Assembly: GCA_003232015.1 (NCBI GenBank)
Contig: QIKU01000232.1
Coordinates: 1-9,726, forward strand
DNA: 9,726 nucleotides
Origin: Gammaproteobacteria bacterium
Lineage (GTDB): Bacteria; Pseudomonadota; Gammaproteobacteria; UBA6429
Direction of reading: 5' to 3'
The position numbers were made by a program, and so were the translations under genes. The notes under the pieces were generated by a model, which was not told where the DNA came from, did not search any database, and saw only the letters and a list, made by a program, of their open reading frames with translations. This document shows, piece after piece, positions 1-6,484 of this stretch. Each line of letters begins with the position of its first letter. The stretch's first letter is position 1.

Positions 1-325
1 TCATTGTCATGCTGCGGCCACGGCTTTCCATTTGTTGCCCCATGCTGCGTGCATTTTGCATTTGTAAACGCGCCTGTTCGCGAGCCTGTGTTTCACGGCC
101 ATTGGCTTCTGAAGCCCGTTGGCTTTGTGCCTGTTGTGTGCGTTCACGAGCCTGCATTTCATGCGTGCTGCCTGACATTGCAGTTTGCTCAGCGTTTACT
201 GAGCGTTGCTGAGCTTGTTCGTGAGACATGCCGTTACTGCTGTTTTCTGTTGTATCAGCGATTGCAGTGCCTGAACCAGTTAATAAGATAGTTGAAAAGA
301 GGATGGATTTTAGTGTGGTGTTCAT
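1..325 (-). CDS. Small exported Gln/Met/Arg-rich protein of unknown function, 3' end off the window
   Basis: The minus strand is open from an ATG at 325 to the left edge, giving 108 residues with no stop. GGAG at 333-336 lies 7 nt before the ATG, a good ribosome binding site. The protein begins with a convincing Sec signal peptide: a Lys at position 6, a hydrophobic stretch over about residues 7-19, and a likely cleavage after Ala-Ile-Ala at 23. The mature part is hydrophilic, low in complexity, and rich in Gln, Arg, Ala, Ser, Met and Glu. Short motifs such as Gln-Ala-Arg-Glu recur (about residues 58-61 and 80-83), suggesting an extended or helical periplasmic protein. I do not recognise a family. 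It is divergent from the DUF6502-like gene and is driven by a promoter with two palindromic operators, so its expression is probably tightly controlled. The plus-strand frames over this stretch are shadows. Confidence 0.72.
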   Translation of the reverse strand, partial: MNTTLKSILFSTILLTGSGTAIADTTENSSNGMSHEQAQQRSVNAEQTAMSGSTHEMQARERTQQAQSQRASEANGRETQAREQARLQMQNARSMGQQMESRGRSMTM

Positions 326-362
326 TTTGTTTCTCCGTTTATTTATGGTTTTGTTACATTAA

Positions 363-379
363 GTGGGAATATTTCCCAC
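363..379. promoter_or_regulatory. Palindromic operator copy just downstream of the predicted start site
   Basis: GTGGGAATATTTCCCAC has perfect 7-bp inverted arms (GTGGGAA and TTCCCAC) around a 3-bp centre. It matches the copy at 396-412 in length and in its outer bases. The two are 33 bp apart start to start, close to three helical turns, so two dimers would sit on the same DNA face and could cooperate. It covers about +4 to +20 of the minus-strand transcript. Confidence 0.62.
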
Positions 380-388
380 GTTTTGATA

Positions 389-417
389 ATAATATGTGGT
401 AATTATTCCCACGTCAA
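389..417 (-). promoter_or_regulatory. Sigma70-type promoter of the minus-strand exported-protein gene
   Basis: Read on the minus strand, TTGACG (417-412) is followed after exactly 17 nt by TATTAT (394-389). That is five of six matches to the -35 consensus and a good -10. Transcription should start near 382, giving a leader of about 57 nt before the ATG at 325. A 17-bp palindrome fills the spacer and a second one covers roughly +4 to +20. Binding at either would be expected to block RNA polymerase, so repression is the likely mode. The promoter match is seen in the sequence; the regulation is inferred. Confidence 0.7.
396..412. promoter_or_regulatory. Palindromic operator copy within the promoter spacer
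   Basis: GTGGTAATTATTCCCAC is an imperfect 17-bp palindrome with GTGG/CCCAC ends. It lies inside the spacer of the minus-strand promoter and shares its last base with the -35 element. It is the less perfect copy of the pair; the other is 33 bp away. The cognate regulator is not identifiable from the site. Confidence 0.6.
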
Positions 418-500
418 GCTAAAATTAATATCATGTTAAAAAAAACGGGTAAATGTGAGCAGCTTCTCAATGTTTTGGGATAACGAGTAAAGATAAAGTC

Positions 501-1346
501 ATGGCAATAGAAAAATACAATCAGGCTGCCAATAAGCTACTACAGGCTGTGAAGCAGCTGTGCCGGCCATTGGTTAAGCTGTTAATCGCTAACGGCATCA
601 GCTATCCGCAGTTGCGTGAAATGCTTAAATCCCTTTATGTTGAAGTTGCGGCGCAGGAATTTATGCTCAATGATAAAACACCCACGGATAGCCGTTTATA
701 TGTGCTTACCGGAGTGCACCGCAAAGATATCAAGCGTTTGCGGCAGGCAGGAGAGCAGGCAGAACACCCGGTTGAACAGACTACGCCAACATTGGGAGGG
801 GCTATCATTGGTCGCTGGCTGGGAATGGTTGAATATCAGGATGCCCAGGGTGAGCCACGCTGTTTACCGCGTAATAATGAAGACGGCCCGCCCGGCTTTG
901 ATCAGCTGGTTATTAAAGTCAGTAAAGATGTGCGGCCACGTGCCATTCTGGATGAATGGCTGCGTCTGGGGGTCGTGTCACTTAATGATAAAGGCGAGGT
1001 GTGCTTAAATAAAGATGCCTTTGTGCCACAAAATTTAATACAGCAGGCTTATTATCTTGGTCATAATGTCCACGATCACCTTGCGGCTTGTGAACATAAT
1101 ATGCAGCAACACGGTGAGCCAATGCTGGAGCGCAGTGTTTATTATGCGAGGCTTACGTCAGGCTCTATTGAGCAATTAAATGAAATGGTACAAACAGAAG
1201 CAATGGCATTGCTGCATCGAGTGAATGAACAGGCGTTAAAACTCCAGCAACAGGATAATGGCGATAAGGATGCCACTCGCCGGATGCGCTTTGGTTGTTA
1301 CTGGTTTGATGAAAATACCAAAGCGAGTAAAGAGGCCACGCCATGA
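501..1346 (+). CDS. DUF6502-family protein with HTH-like N-terminus
   Basis: This 281-residue soluble protein has no signal peptide or membrane segment. It fits the DUF6502 family as I know it: an N-terminal block with a conserved 'RPLVKLLIANGISYPQLREML' type of helix-turn-helix-like pattern (residues 22-42), then 'TDSRLYVLTGVHRKDIKRL' (about 62-80), a Gly-Arg-Trp at 104-106, 'PRAILDEWLRLGVV' (146-159), and a C-terminal 'RRMRFGCYWFDE' (260-271). The family has no established biochemical role; the first two blocks resemble winged-helix DNA-binding proteins, so a regulatory job is plausible but inferred. The ATG at 501 is preceded only by a weak purine-rich stretch (GAGTAAAGAT). The stop overlaps the next start in ATGA, so the two genes are translationally coupled. 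No clear plus-strand promoter was found in 413-500. Confidence 0.8.
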   Translation: MAIEKYNQAANKLLQAVKQLCRPLVKLLIANGISYPQLREMLKSLYVEVAAQEFMLNDKTPTDSRLYVLTGVHRKDIKRLRQAGEQAEHPVEQTTPTLGGAIIGRWLGMVEYQDAQGEPRCLPRNNEDGPPGFDQLVIKVSKDVRPRAILDEWLRLGVVSLNDKGEVCLNKDAFVPQNLIQQAYYLGHNVHDHLAACEHNMQQHGEPMLERSVYYARLTSGSIEQLNEMVQTEAMALLHRVNEQALKLQQQDNGDKDATRRMRFGCYWFDENTKASKEATP

Positions 1347-2386
1347 GACGCTTAATGGTTATTACTTTAACGCTGTTGCTGGTTACGTTAGCCACTTCCT
1401 GTGGTACATCGCAGCCGTATGGCAGTGCAAACCAGCAAGCCTATATAGAACCCAACGATGACAGTGGCATAGGCGGTACCGGTAAAGTGGCGGCAGGGTC
1501 TGATTCGGGCATTGGTGGTACCGGAATCATTGGCGAGATAACCGGCTTTGGTAGTATTTTTGTCAACGGTGTTGAAGTGGAAATGGATCTAAACAGTCAA
1601 TTATTCCTTGACGGGAAAAAGGTTCAAACGTATTCCTTTGCACGAGGTGATGTTGTCGCTTTACGAGCTGAACGTCGTGGGCAACAATATTTTGCAACCG
1701 AAGTGTATATTTTACATGAAGTGATTGGGCCGGTTCAGCAAGTGATGAGGAGGCAAAATCAATTACGAGTACTGGGGCAGACGATTGATGTGGGTGTGCA
1801 GGCCTTACCTGAATTGGGACAAGTCGTTGCAATCAGTGGTTTCAGGGATCCACAAGGTGTTATCCATGCTCGGCGCATACAGCCAGCCATGAAGACTGAT
1901 TTTATGCTGCGCGGTGTATTAAAACAGGGTACTCAGGGCTGGCTAATCGGTGGGCAAAGGGTGAACTTGCCCGCATCCGGGCAATGGTATTCAGGTCAAA
2001 GGTTACAGCTACAAGGCAGCTTGCAAAATAACACACTACAGGTGCAGCAGTTTAAGTCAGTGGCGGGGGCGCCTTTTAAAGCAGCGGTTTCCCGTTTACT
2101 GGTGCAGGGTTATGTTAAAAATACTGGTAAGGCTCAGTATCGTATTGCCAATCAGCTGTTTAGTAGTGGTATACAAATGCGGCTGGAAACAAACCAGATT
2201 CTACACCTGGAACTGTTAGCAGGGAAAGCGGGCTGGCAGATGTCACATCGTATTAATGAGCGAGTGATGCCACGGGGTCGGCCACTGCCGATGCAAAAGA
2301 GACAGGGTATGCAACCGCCGCTCAGGCCGATGCGCCCTGGGCATTCAGTGCCGATGTCCCGGCCTTATATGCACGGTACATTTTAG
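1343..2386 (+). CDS. DUF5666-type lipoprotein with Pro/Met/Arg-rich tail
   Basis: This 347-residue protein starts with a lipoprotein-like signal: two Arg, a hydrophobic core, then Leu-Ala-Thr-Ser-Cys with Cys20 as the probable lipidation site. After a linker come two near-identical Ser-Gly-Ile-Gly-Gly-Thr-Gly motifs (41-47 and 55-61) and 'GEITGFGSIFVNGVEVE' (64-80), the hallmark of DUF5666 beta-rich domains. Similar beta-rich units with Gly-Gln-x-Val patterns follow to about 300. The last 40 residues (about 305-347) are unusual: six Met (309, 317, 323, 330, 338, 343), nine Pro and many Arg. The gene overlaps the DUF6502-like gene by 4 bp and so belongs to the same transcript. An envelope role is likely; the ligand is unknown. 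The stop codon lies at the edge of a transposase-associated hairpin, so the tail may have been altered by that insertion. Confidence 0.78.
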   Translation: MRRLMVITLTLLLVTLATSCGTSQPYGSANQQAYIEPNDDSGIGGTGKVAAGSDSGIGGTGIIGEITGFGSIFVNGVEVEMDLNSQLFLDGKKVQTYSFARGDVVALRAERRGQQYFATEVYILHEVIGPVQQVMRRQNQLRVLGQTIDVGVQALPELGQVVAISGFRDPQGVIHARRIQPAMKTDFMLRGVLKQGTQGWLIGGQRVNLPASGQWYSGQRLQLQGSLQNNTLQVQQFKSVAGAPFKAAVSRLLVQGYVKNTGKAQYRIANQLFSSGIQMRLETNQILHLELLAGKAGWQMSHRINERVMPRGRPLPMQKRQGMQPPLRPMRPGHSVPMSRPYMHGTF

Positions 2387-2427
2387 GGAAAAGTTAAAGG
2401 AGGCCGAGCCCTTTAAGGGATTTCCCT
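2385..2427. repeat. Left REP-like hairpin flanking the RAYT gene
   Basis: This stretch folds on itself in two nested stems. The outer arms are AGGGAAA (2385-2391) and TTTCCCT (2421-2427). The inner arms run from TTAAAGG (2394-2400) to CCTTTAA (2410-2416), extended by GGC/GCC around a small loop. The core, GTTAAAGGAGGCCGAGCCCT and the bases after it, matches the reverse complement of the right-hand hairpin at about 19 of 25 positions, so the two copies are inverted. It begins at the second base of the preceding stop codon. It lacks a T tract, so I favour a REP-like element over an intrinsic terminator. Confidence 0.6.
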
Positions 2428-2470
2428 GCTATGTTAATCTCCTTCTCCTGCAAGCCACGGAGCACTTTTA

Positions 2471-3154
2471 ATGCCAAGAAAACCCCGATTTTACTTACCG
2501 GGTATCCCTGTTCACATCGTTCAGCGTGGCCACAGTCGTCAACCTGTTTTTTTTAAAGATAGCGATTATTTTGCTTATTTAGACTGGTTAAAAGAGGCTG
2601 CGGAGCGTTATCAGGTCGAAATACATGCCTATGTATTAATGACAAACCATATCCATTTACTGGCAACACCTGTTAATAGTGATGGCATTACCCGTATGAT
2701 GCAGTACCTGGGGCGTTATTATGTACCGTACATCAACCGTACTTATGGTTCATCAGGTTCTCTTTGGGAAGGGCGCTATAAAGCAAGCTTGATTCAGGGC
2801 GAGCAGCACCTGTTGAATTGCATGCGTTATATTGAGCTCAACCCGGTGCGGGCCGATATCGTGCGCAGTGCTATGCTTTATCGTTGGTCGAGTTATCGCT
2901 GCAATGGAGAGGGGAAGCCAGATAGCCTGATTACGCCGCATTTTTTATACTATGCTTTAGGTAATAGTAGCGAGGAACGTCTTCATGCATACAGGGCATT
3001 ATTTTCAGGGCAAGAAGATCTGGATGAGTTGAAGGAAATCCGGGCAGCCTGGCAAACGGGCACGCCATTAGGTAATGAATTATTCAGGAATGAGGTTGGA
3101 CAAAAACTAAAATGCAAGGTTGGCTATGCCAGACGAGGGCGGCCAACTTTGTAG
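2471..3154 (+). CDS. REP-associated tyrosine transposase (RAYT, Y1/HUH family)
   Basis: RAYTs are single-strand-specific DNA nucleases related to IS200/IS605 TnpA that act on REP hairpins and are usually present as single, non-propagating copies. This 227-residue protein shows the family layout: an N-terminal 'PRKPRFYLPGIPVHIVQRG', the His-Ile-His metal-binding motif at 60-62 within Thr-Asn-His-Ile-His-Leu-Leu, and a tyrosine cluster at 83-87 followed by Ile-Asn-Arg that should hold the catalytic Tyr. It then has 'GSLWEGRYKASLI' (96-108) and 'YIELNPVRADIV' (120-131), and ends in the basic Arg-Arg-Gly-Arg-Pro common in the family. It appears intact. GGAG at 2459-2462 lies 8 nt before the ATG. 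It stands alone between two inverted hairpins, consistent with a RAYT and its own REPs. Which Tyr is catalytic cannot be fixed without alignment. Confidence 0.9.
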   Translation: MPRKPRFYLPGIPVHIVQRGHSRQPVFFKDSDYFAYLDWLKEAAERYQVEIHAYVLMTNHIHLLATPVNSDGITRMMQYLGRYYVPYINRTYGSSGSLWEGRYKASLIQGEQHLLNCMRYIELNPVRADIVRSAMLYRWSSYRCNGEGKPDSLITPHFLYYALGNSSEERLHAYRALFSGQEDLDELKEIRAAWQTGTPLGNELFRNEVGQKLKCKVGYARRGRPTL

Positions 3155-3188
3155 CTGCTTTTTAAGGGCTCTGACCCCTTAAAACAGC
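3154..3188. repeat. Right REP-like hairpin flanking the RAYT gene
   Basis: The arms GCTG-CTTTTTAAGGG (3154-3168) and CCCCTTAAAACAGC (3175-3188) pair almost completely around a short loop, CTCTGA, with one bulged C. Read on the minus strand the core is TTAAGGGGTCAGAGCCCTT, inverted relative to the left hairpin. The stem starts at the last base of the RAYT stop codon. GTAG (3151-3154), the tetranucleotide found 5' of the hairpin in enterobacterial REPs, sits just before it. It could also reduce read-through into fnr, although the following sequence is A-rich rather than a T tract. Confidence 0.65.
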
Positions 3189-3199
3189 TTAAAAACACG

Positions 3200-3228
3200 T
3201 TCTCAAATGCAGGGATTTTGGGTATAGT
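3200..3228 (+). promoter_or_regulatory. Possible sigma70 promoter of fnr
   Basis: TTCTCA (3200-3205) and TATAGT (3223-3228) are separated by 17 nt, matching the consensus at four of six and five of six positions. Transcription would begin near 3235, about 30 nt before the fnr ATG. No FNR-type palindrome was seen here, so autoregulation is not supported. Confidence 0.4.
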
Positions 3229-3264
3229 TAGAGACATTCTAAATATCAGTGGATCCCGCCCCCT

Positions 3265-4035
3265 ATGCCCAAGCAATCTGTTATTAATCTCGATGATTTA
3301 CGCGCAAAATGTAAAAGTTGCAGTTTGTATCAACTTTGTTTACCACTTGGCCTGGAAGAAGGTGATCTTGATAAACTGGAAAGCATTATCAAGCGTCGCC
3401 GCGTGGTTGAAAAAGGCAGTTATCTTTATTATTCCGGTGACAGATTAAAGTCGTTGTATGCAGTACGTTCGGGATCATTTAAATCCTATACTCCGGTGGC
3501 CGATTCGGCTGAGCAGGTCGTTGGCTTTCATTTGCCAGGTGAATTGATTGGTCTGGATGCCATTTATGGTGAGCAGCATCGCAGTTACTCCAAAGCGCTA
3601 GAAACCTCCAGTGTGTGTGAAATTCCATTTGAAAAACTGGAAACTTTAAGTGTTGAAGTGCCGGGTTTAAGTCAGCATTTGATGAAGATAATGAGTAAAG
3701 GGATTCAACATGAGCAATGTCATGTTACGCAATTAGCAAAGATGACTGCTGAAGCACGCTTAGCCAATTTTTTAATTGAAATATCGAAACGCCACAGTGA
3801 TCGCGGCCATTCCGCAGCAGAATTTAACTTGAGTATGTCACGTAATGATATTGCAAACCTGTTGGGTCTGGCGGTTGAGACGGTGAGTCGCTTATTCACG
3901 CATTTTCAGGATTTAAATATTTTAAAAGTTGAGCGCAAACATATTCAGATCGTTGATATGAAAAAGCTGAATCTTCAGGCACAAGCTTGTGTTGATCAGG
4001 TGAAGATGGGCGCAAAAAAACAAAAAAACAAATAG
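3265..4035 (+). CDS. fnr: FNR/Anr-type oxygen-sensing transcriptional regulator
   Basis: FNR binds a [4Fe-4S] cluster without oxygen, dimerises and activates anaerobic and microaerobic genes. All four ligand cysteines are visible: Cys16-x2-Cys19-x5-Cys25 near the N-terminus and Cys118 in Ser-Ser-Val-Cys-Glu-Ile-Pro-Phe, with the same spacing as E. coli C20, C23, C29 and C122. A cyclic-nucleotide-binding-like beta roll spans about 45-125, followed by a dimerisation helix (about 135-165) and a helix-turn-helix (about 191-213). The recognition helix has Val-Glu-Thr-Val-Ser-Arg, keeping the E, S and R (205, 208, 209) that read TTGAT half-sites. Length (256) is normal. The C-terminus is extended and Lys-rich. 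The ATG at 3265 gives the expected N-terminus, but no good Shine-Dalgarno precedes it. The genes it is likely to control begin 163 bp downstream. Confidence 0.95.
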   Translation: MPKQSVINLDDLRAKCKSCSLYQLCLPLGLEEGDLDKLESIIKRRRVVEKGSYLYYSGDRLKSLYAVRSGSFKSYTPVADSAEQVVGFHLPGELIGLDAIYGEQHRSYSKALETSSVCEIPFEKLETLSVEVPGLSQHLMKIMSKGIQHEQCHVTQLAKMTAEARLANFLIEISKRHSDRGHSAAEFNLSMSRNDIANLLGLAVETVSRLFTHFQDLNILKVERKHIQIVDMKKLNLQAQACVDQVKMGAKKQKNK

Positions 4036-4063
4036 TAGTAAGTTTAAACTGTTAGTAGATTAA

Positions 4064-4077
4064 TTGTTGAAAATCAA
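4064..4077 (+). promoter_or_regulatory. FNR box, upstream copy, before ccoN
   Basis: TTGTTGAAAATCAA matches the FNR consensus TTGAT-N4-ATCAA at nine of ten positions. Its centre (4070.5) lies about 64 bp before the predicted ccoN start site and 22 bp from the second box, which puts both boxes on the same DNA face. Confidence 0.65.
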
Positions 4078-4085
4078 GCTTCTCC

Positions 4086-4099
4086 ATGATCTAGATCAG
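4086..4099 (+). promoter_or_regulatory. FNR box, promoter-proximal copy, before ccoN
   Basis: ATGATCTAGATCAG contains the core TGAT-N4-ATCA exactly, within a perfect 12-bp palindrome (4087-4098); only the outermost base of each half-site departs from consensus. Its centre at 4092.5 is 41-42 bp before the start site predicted from the -10 at 4123-4128, the standard position for class II FNR activation. Confidence 0.68.
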
Positions 4100-4122
4100 T
4101 TCCTTTTTTTCTCTATTAAAAG

Positions 4123-4128
4123 TATTAT
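4123..4128 (+). promoter_or_regulatory. -10 element of the ccoNOQP promoter
   Basis: TATTAT fits the -10 consensus at five of six positions, and no good -35 lies 17 nt upstream, as is typical when an activator replaces it. The predicted start near 4135 leaves a leader of about 64 nt before the ccoN ATG. Confidence 0.55.
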
Positions 4129-4198
4129 AGCTGCATGATATTTCATGGCGGTATAGTGCGGCCAGATTATTTTGTTAAAATAAGAAAAACGGAAAATA

Positions 4199-5668
4199 AT
4201 GATGACAGCTGATTCAAATATAGAAACGTATAATTACAAAGTCGTTCGACAATTTACGGTGATGACGGTGGTATGGGGAATCGTTGGCATGCTGGTCGGC
4301 GTTATTATTGCCGCACAACTTGTCTGGCCACAGTTAAACTTTGACATACCTTATTTAACCTATAGTCGTTTACGACCGTTGCATACCAATGCAGTTATCT
4401 TTGCCTTTGGTGGTTCAGCCTTAATGGCTACTTCGTTTTACGTAGTGCAACGAACCTGCCAGGTCAGGCTTTTTAGTGACAAGCTGGCCGCCTTTGTATT
4501 TTGGGGCTGGATGCTTGTTATCGTACTGGCGGCGATTACCCTGCCACTGGGTATTACTACTTCAAAGGAATACGCTGAACTTGAATGGCCGATTGATATT
4601 TTAATTGCGGTGGTCTGGATTGCCTACGCCATTGTTTTTTTTGGTACGTTAAGGAAGCGGCGGGTAAAGCATATTTATGTAGCAAACTGGTTTTTTGGTG
4701 CGTTTATTTTAACCGTTGCGGTGCTGCATATCGTTAATAGTGCAGCTATTCCTGTTTCAATGACTAAATCATACTCAGTGTATGCCGGCACGATGGATGC
4801 CATGATTCAATGGTGGTATGGCCATAATGCTGTGGGTTTCTTTTTAACGGCGGGTTTTCTGGGGATTATGTATTATTTTATTCCCAAACAGGTTGGCAGG
4901 CCTATTTATTCTTACAGATTATCGGTTGTGCATTTCTGGGCTCTGGTTTCAACTTACATGTGGGCAGGCCCGCACCATCTTCATTACACCGCGTTACCTG
5001 ATTGGGCGCAGTCACTGGGTATGGTATTTTCATTAATATTGTTAGCACCGAGTTGGGGTGGCATGATTAACGGTATTATGACGTTGTCCGGTGCATGGTA
5101 TAAATTACGTCAGGATCCTATTTTGAAATTTCTTGTGGTGTCATTGTCATTTTATGGTATGTCGACCTTTGAAGGGCCGATGATGGCAATTAAAACCGTT
5201 AATGCGCTATCTCATTACACTGACTGGACTATCGGCCATGTACATTCAGGTGCGCTGGGCTGGGTGGCGCTGATTTCGATTGGCGCAATTTATTTTTTAC
5301 TGCCAAAAGTGTTTGGTCGCAAACAAATGTATTCAATCAAGTTGATAGATTTGCATTTCTGGATTTCAACTATTGGTATTGTTTTATATATCACCGCAAT
5401 GTGGATTGCGGGTGTTATGCAAGGGTTAATGTGGCGTGCAGTGAATGCCGATGGCACCTTAACGTATAGTTTTGTAGAAAGCCTGGAGGCAACCTACCCT
5501 TATTATATGGTGCGATTACTTGGAGGGTTCCTGTTCTTCTGTGGCATGTTGATTATGGCATACAACTGCTGGAAAACTGTTAATGGTTCACCGGTTAGAG
5601 ACAAGATGCCGGGTGACGAGCCTGTTATTGAAACTAATGAAATCGCGCTAGAAGGAGGTCGGGTATGA
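4199..5668 (+). CDS. ccoN: Cytochrome cbb3 oxidase catalytic subunit I
   Basis: CcoN is the membrane subunit that reduces oxygen to water and pumps protons, carrying heme b, heme b3 and CuB. The 489-residue protein has about 12 membrane helices. His62 and His349 fit the low-spin heme b ligands. His209 (Trp-Trp-Tyr-Gly-His-Asn), His259 and His260 fit CuB, and His347 fits heme b3. Tyr253, six residues before the His pair, corresponds to the cross-linked tyrosine of cbb3 enzymes, and Glu325 (Thr-Phe-Glu-Gly-Pro) is the conserved glutamate. As I recall the Pseudomonas stutzeri numbering, all of these are offset by two. Two adjacent ATGs (4199, 4202) are both usable; GGA at 4191-4193 is 5 and 8 nt away. 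The gene overlaps ccoO by ATGA and follows two FNR boxes. Confidence 0.97.
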   Translation: MMTADSNIETYNYKVVRQFTVMTVVWGIVGMLVGVIIAAQLVWPQLNFDIPYLTYSRLRPLHTNAVIFAFGGSALMATSFYVVQRTCQVRLFSDKLAAFVFWGWMLVIVLAAITLPLGITTSKEYAELEWPIDILIAVVWIAYAIVFFGTLRKRRVKHIYVANWFFGAFILTVAVLHIVNSAAIPVSMTKSYSVYAGTMDAMIQWWYGHNAVGFFLTAGFLGIMYYFIPKQVGRPIYSYRLSVVHFWALVSTYMWAGPHHLHYTALPDWAQSLGMVFSLILLAPSWGGMINGIMTLSGAWYKLRQDPILKFLVVSLSFYGMSTFEGPMMAIKTVNALSHYTDWTIGHVHSGALGWVALISIGAIYFLLPKVFGRKQMYSIKLIDLHFWISTIGIVLYITAMWIAGVMQGLMWRAVNADGTLTYSFVESLEATYPYYMVRLLGGFLFFCGMLIMAYNCWKTVNGSPVRDKMPGDEPVIETNEIALEGGRV

Positions 5669-6273
5669 GTCATGAGAAAATAGAAACGAATGCTGGCTTG
5701 CTCGCTTTGTTTGTGATTTTAGTTATTAGTATCGGTGGTCTGGTTGAAATTGTACCTTTGTTTTTTATGAAAGACACCACTGAGCCAGTAAAAGGTTTAA
5801 AACCCTATACGGCACTGCAACTAGAGGGTCGCGATATTTATATTCGCGAAGGTTGTTATACCTGTCACTCACAAATGATCCGCCCTTTTCGGGCAGAGAC
5901 CGAACGCTACGGACATTATTCAGTTGCGGGTGAATTTGTTTATGACCATCCTTTTCAATGGGGTTCAAAACGTACCGGGCCTGATCTGGCGCGAGTGGGT
6001 GGACGTTACAGCGATGAATGGCACCGTGTCCATTTAATTAATCCGCGCGATCTGGTGCCGGAATCAAACATGCCGGGGTTCCCGTGGTTAAGCGAAAACA
6101 AAATTGATCACGTCTTAACACCGAAAAAAATAGCAGCAATGAAAACCCTGGGTGTACCTTATTCACAAAAAGAAGTTGACGAGGCGAGTGCAGCAGTAAA
6201 AGGGAAAACAGAAATGGAAGCCTTGATTTCTTATCTACAAGTGCTTGGTACAAGCATTAAAACAAGACGATAG
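5665..6273 (+). CDS. ccoO: Cytochrome cbb3 oxidase subunit II, monoheme cytochrome c
   Basis: CcoO passes electrons from CcoP to the heme b site of CcoN. The 202-residue protein has one N-terminal membrane helix (about 11-34) that anchors a periplasmic domain. The heme c site is Cys64-Tyr-Thr-Cys67-His68, followed by the family pattern Ser-Gln-Met-Ile-Arg-Pro-Phe. Met136 in Ser-Asn-Met-Pro-Gly-Phe-Pro-Trp is the probable sixth ligand. '[18 protein letters not shown]' (103-120) is also typical of CcoO. The start is well fixed: AAGGAGGT (5652-5659) lies 5 nt before the ATG, and that ATG overlaps the ccoN stop in ATGA. The strong site suggests high translation coupled to ccoN. Confidence 0.97.
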   Translation: MSHEKIETNAGLLALFVILVISIGGLVEIVPLFFMKDTTEPVKGLKPYTALQLEGRDIYIREGCYTCHSQMIRPFRAETERYGHYSVAGEFVYDHPFQWGSKRTGPDLARVGGRYSDEWHRVHLINPRDLVPESNMPGFPWLSENKIDHVLTPKKIAAMKTLGVPYSQKEVDEASAAVKGKTEMEALISYLQVLGTSIKTRR

Positions 6274-6286
6274 TGGGGGCTGTACA

Positions 6287-6484
6287 ATGAATTTTGATGA
6301 TGTTCGCGCAATTTTTTCTGTGGTTATGTTTGCTCTGCTAATTAGTATTTATATCTGGGCCTGGAGTAAGAATAGAAAGCAGGATTTTAATGAGGCGGCA
6401 AATTTACCCTTTAATGAGCCAGACAGACCGGCCCCTGATACAAGTTCAAACACTTCTAAAAATACGAGCGGAGAAAAAGTATGA
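6287..6484 (+). CDS. ccoQ: Cytochrome cbb3 oxidase small subunit IV
   Basis: CcoQ is a small single-helix subunit thought to stabilise the cbb3 complex or the CcoP interaction. The 65-residue protein has a membrane helix at about 8-26, then Ser-Lys-Asn-Arg-Lys and a cytoplasmic acidic tail with Phe-Asn-Glu-Ala-Ala-Asn-Leu-Pro-Phe, close to the usual CcoQ pattern. I chose the ATG at 6287 because it starts the canonical N-terminus and GGGGG (6275-6279) is 7 nt upstream; a TTG at 6245 in the same frame would add 14 unlikely residues inside ccoO. It lies 13 nt after ccoO and overlaps ccoP by ATGA. The Ser/Thr/Asn-rich tail (about 52-61) is probably disordered. Confidence 0.9.
   Translation: MNFDDVRAIFSVVMFALLISIYIWAWSKNRKQDFNEAANLPFNEPDRPAPDTSSNTSKNTSGEKV

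Larger units (their letters stand above)
2385..3188 (+). mobile_element. RAYT element: transposase gene with inverted REP-like ends
   Basis: The block from hairpin to hairpin is about 804 bp and holds only the RAYT gene. The two ends share a core in inverted orientation, while their outer arms differ in sequence but still pair within each hairpin. No direct target duplication is visible outside the ends, as expected for HUH enzymes. The exact boundaries are inferred. Confidence 0.55.
4036..4198 (+). other. fnr-ccoN intergenic regulatory region
   Basis: This 163-bp stretch holds the two FNR boxes, the -10 at 4123-4128 and the ccoN leader. A 10-bp palindrome, AGTTTAAACT (4041-4050), follows the fnr stop but has no T tract, so I see no convincing terminator for fnr; some transcription may run on into ccoN. 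Confidence 0.6.

Noticed and set aside
4..291. Plus-strand open frames over the left end
   Set aside because: The proteins are Cys/Val/Phe-rich and unlike any family, with no ribosome site, while the minus strand gives a clear signal peptide protein with a good ribosome site and promoter.
403..431. Plus-strand promoter TTATTC-17-TAATAT for the DUF6502-like gene
   Set aside because: The -35 matches only two of six consensus bases; the real plus-strand promoter is not resolved.
4041..4050. AGTTTAAACT palindrome as a terminator of fnr
   Set aside because: The stem is only five AT-rich pairs with no loop and no T tract.
6245..6286. Longer ccoQ starting at TTG 6245
   Set aside because: It would add 14 residues unlike CcoQ inside the ccoO frame; the ATG at 6287 has a G-rich ribosome site 7 nt upstream and gives the canonical N-terminus.
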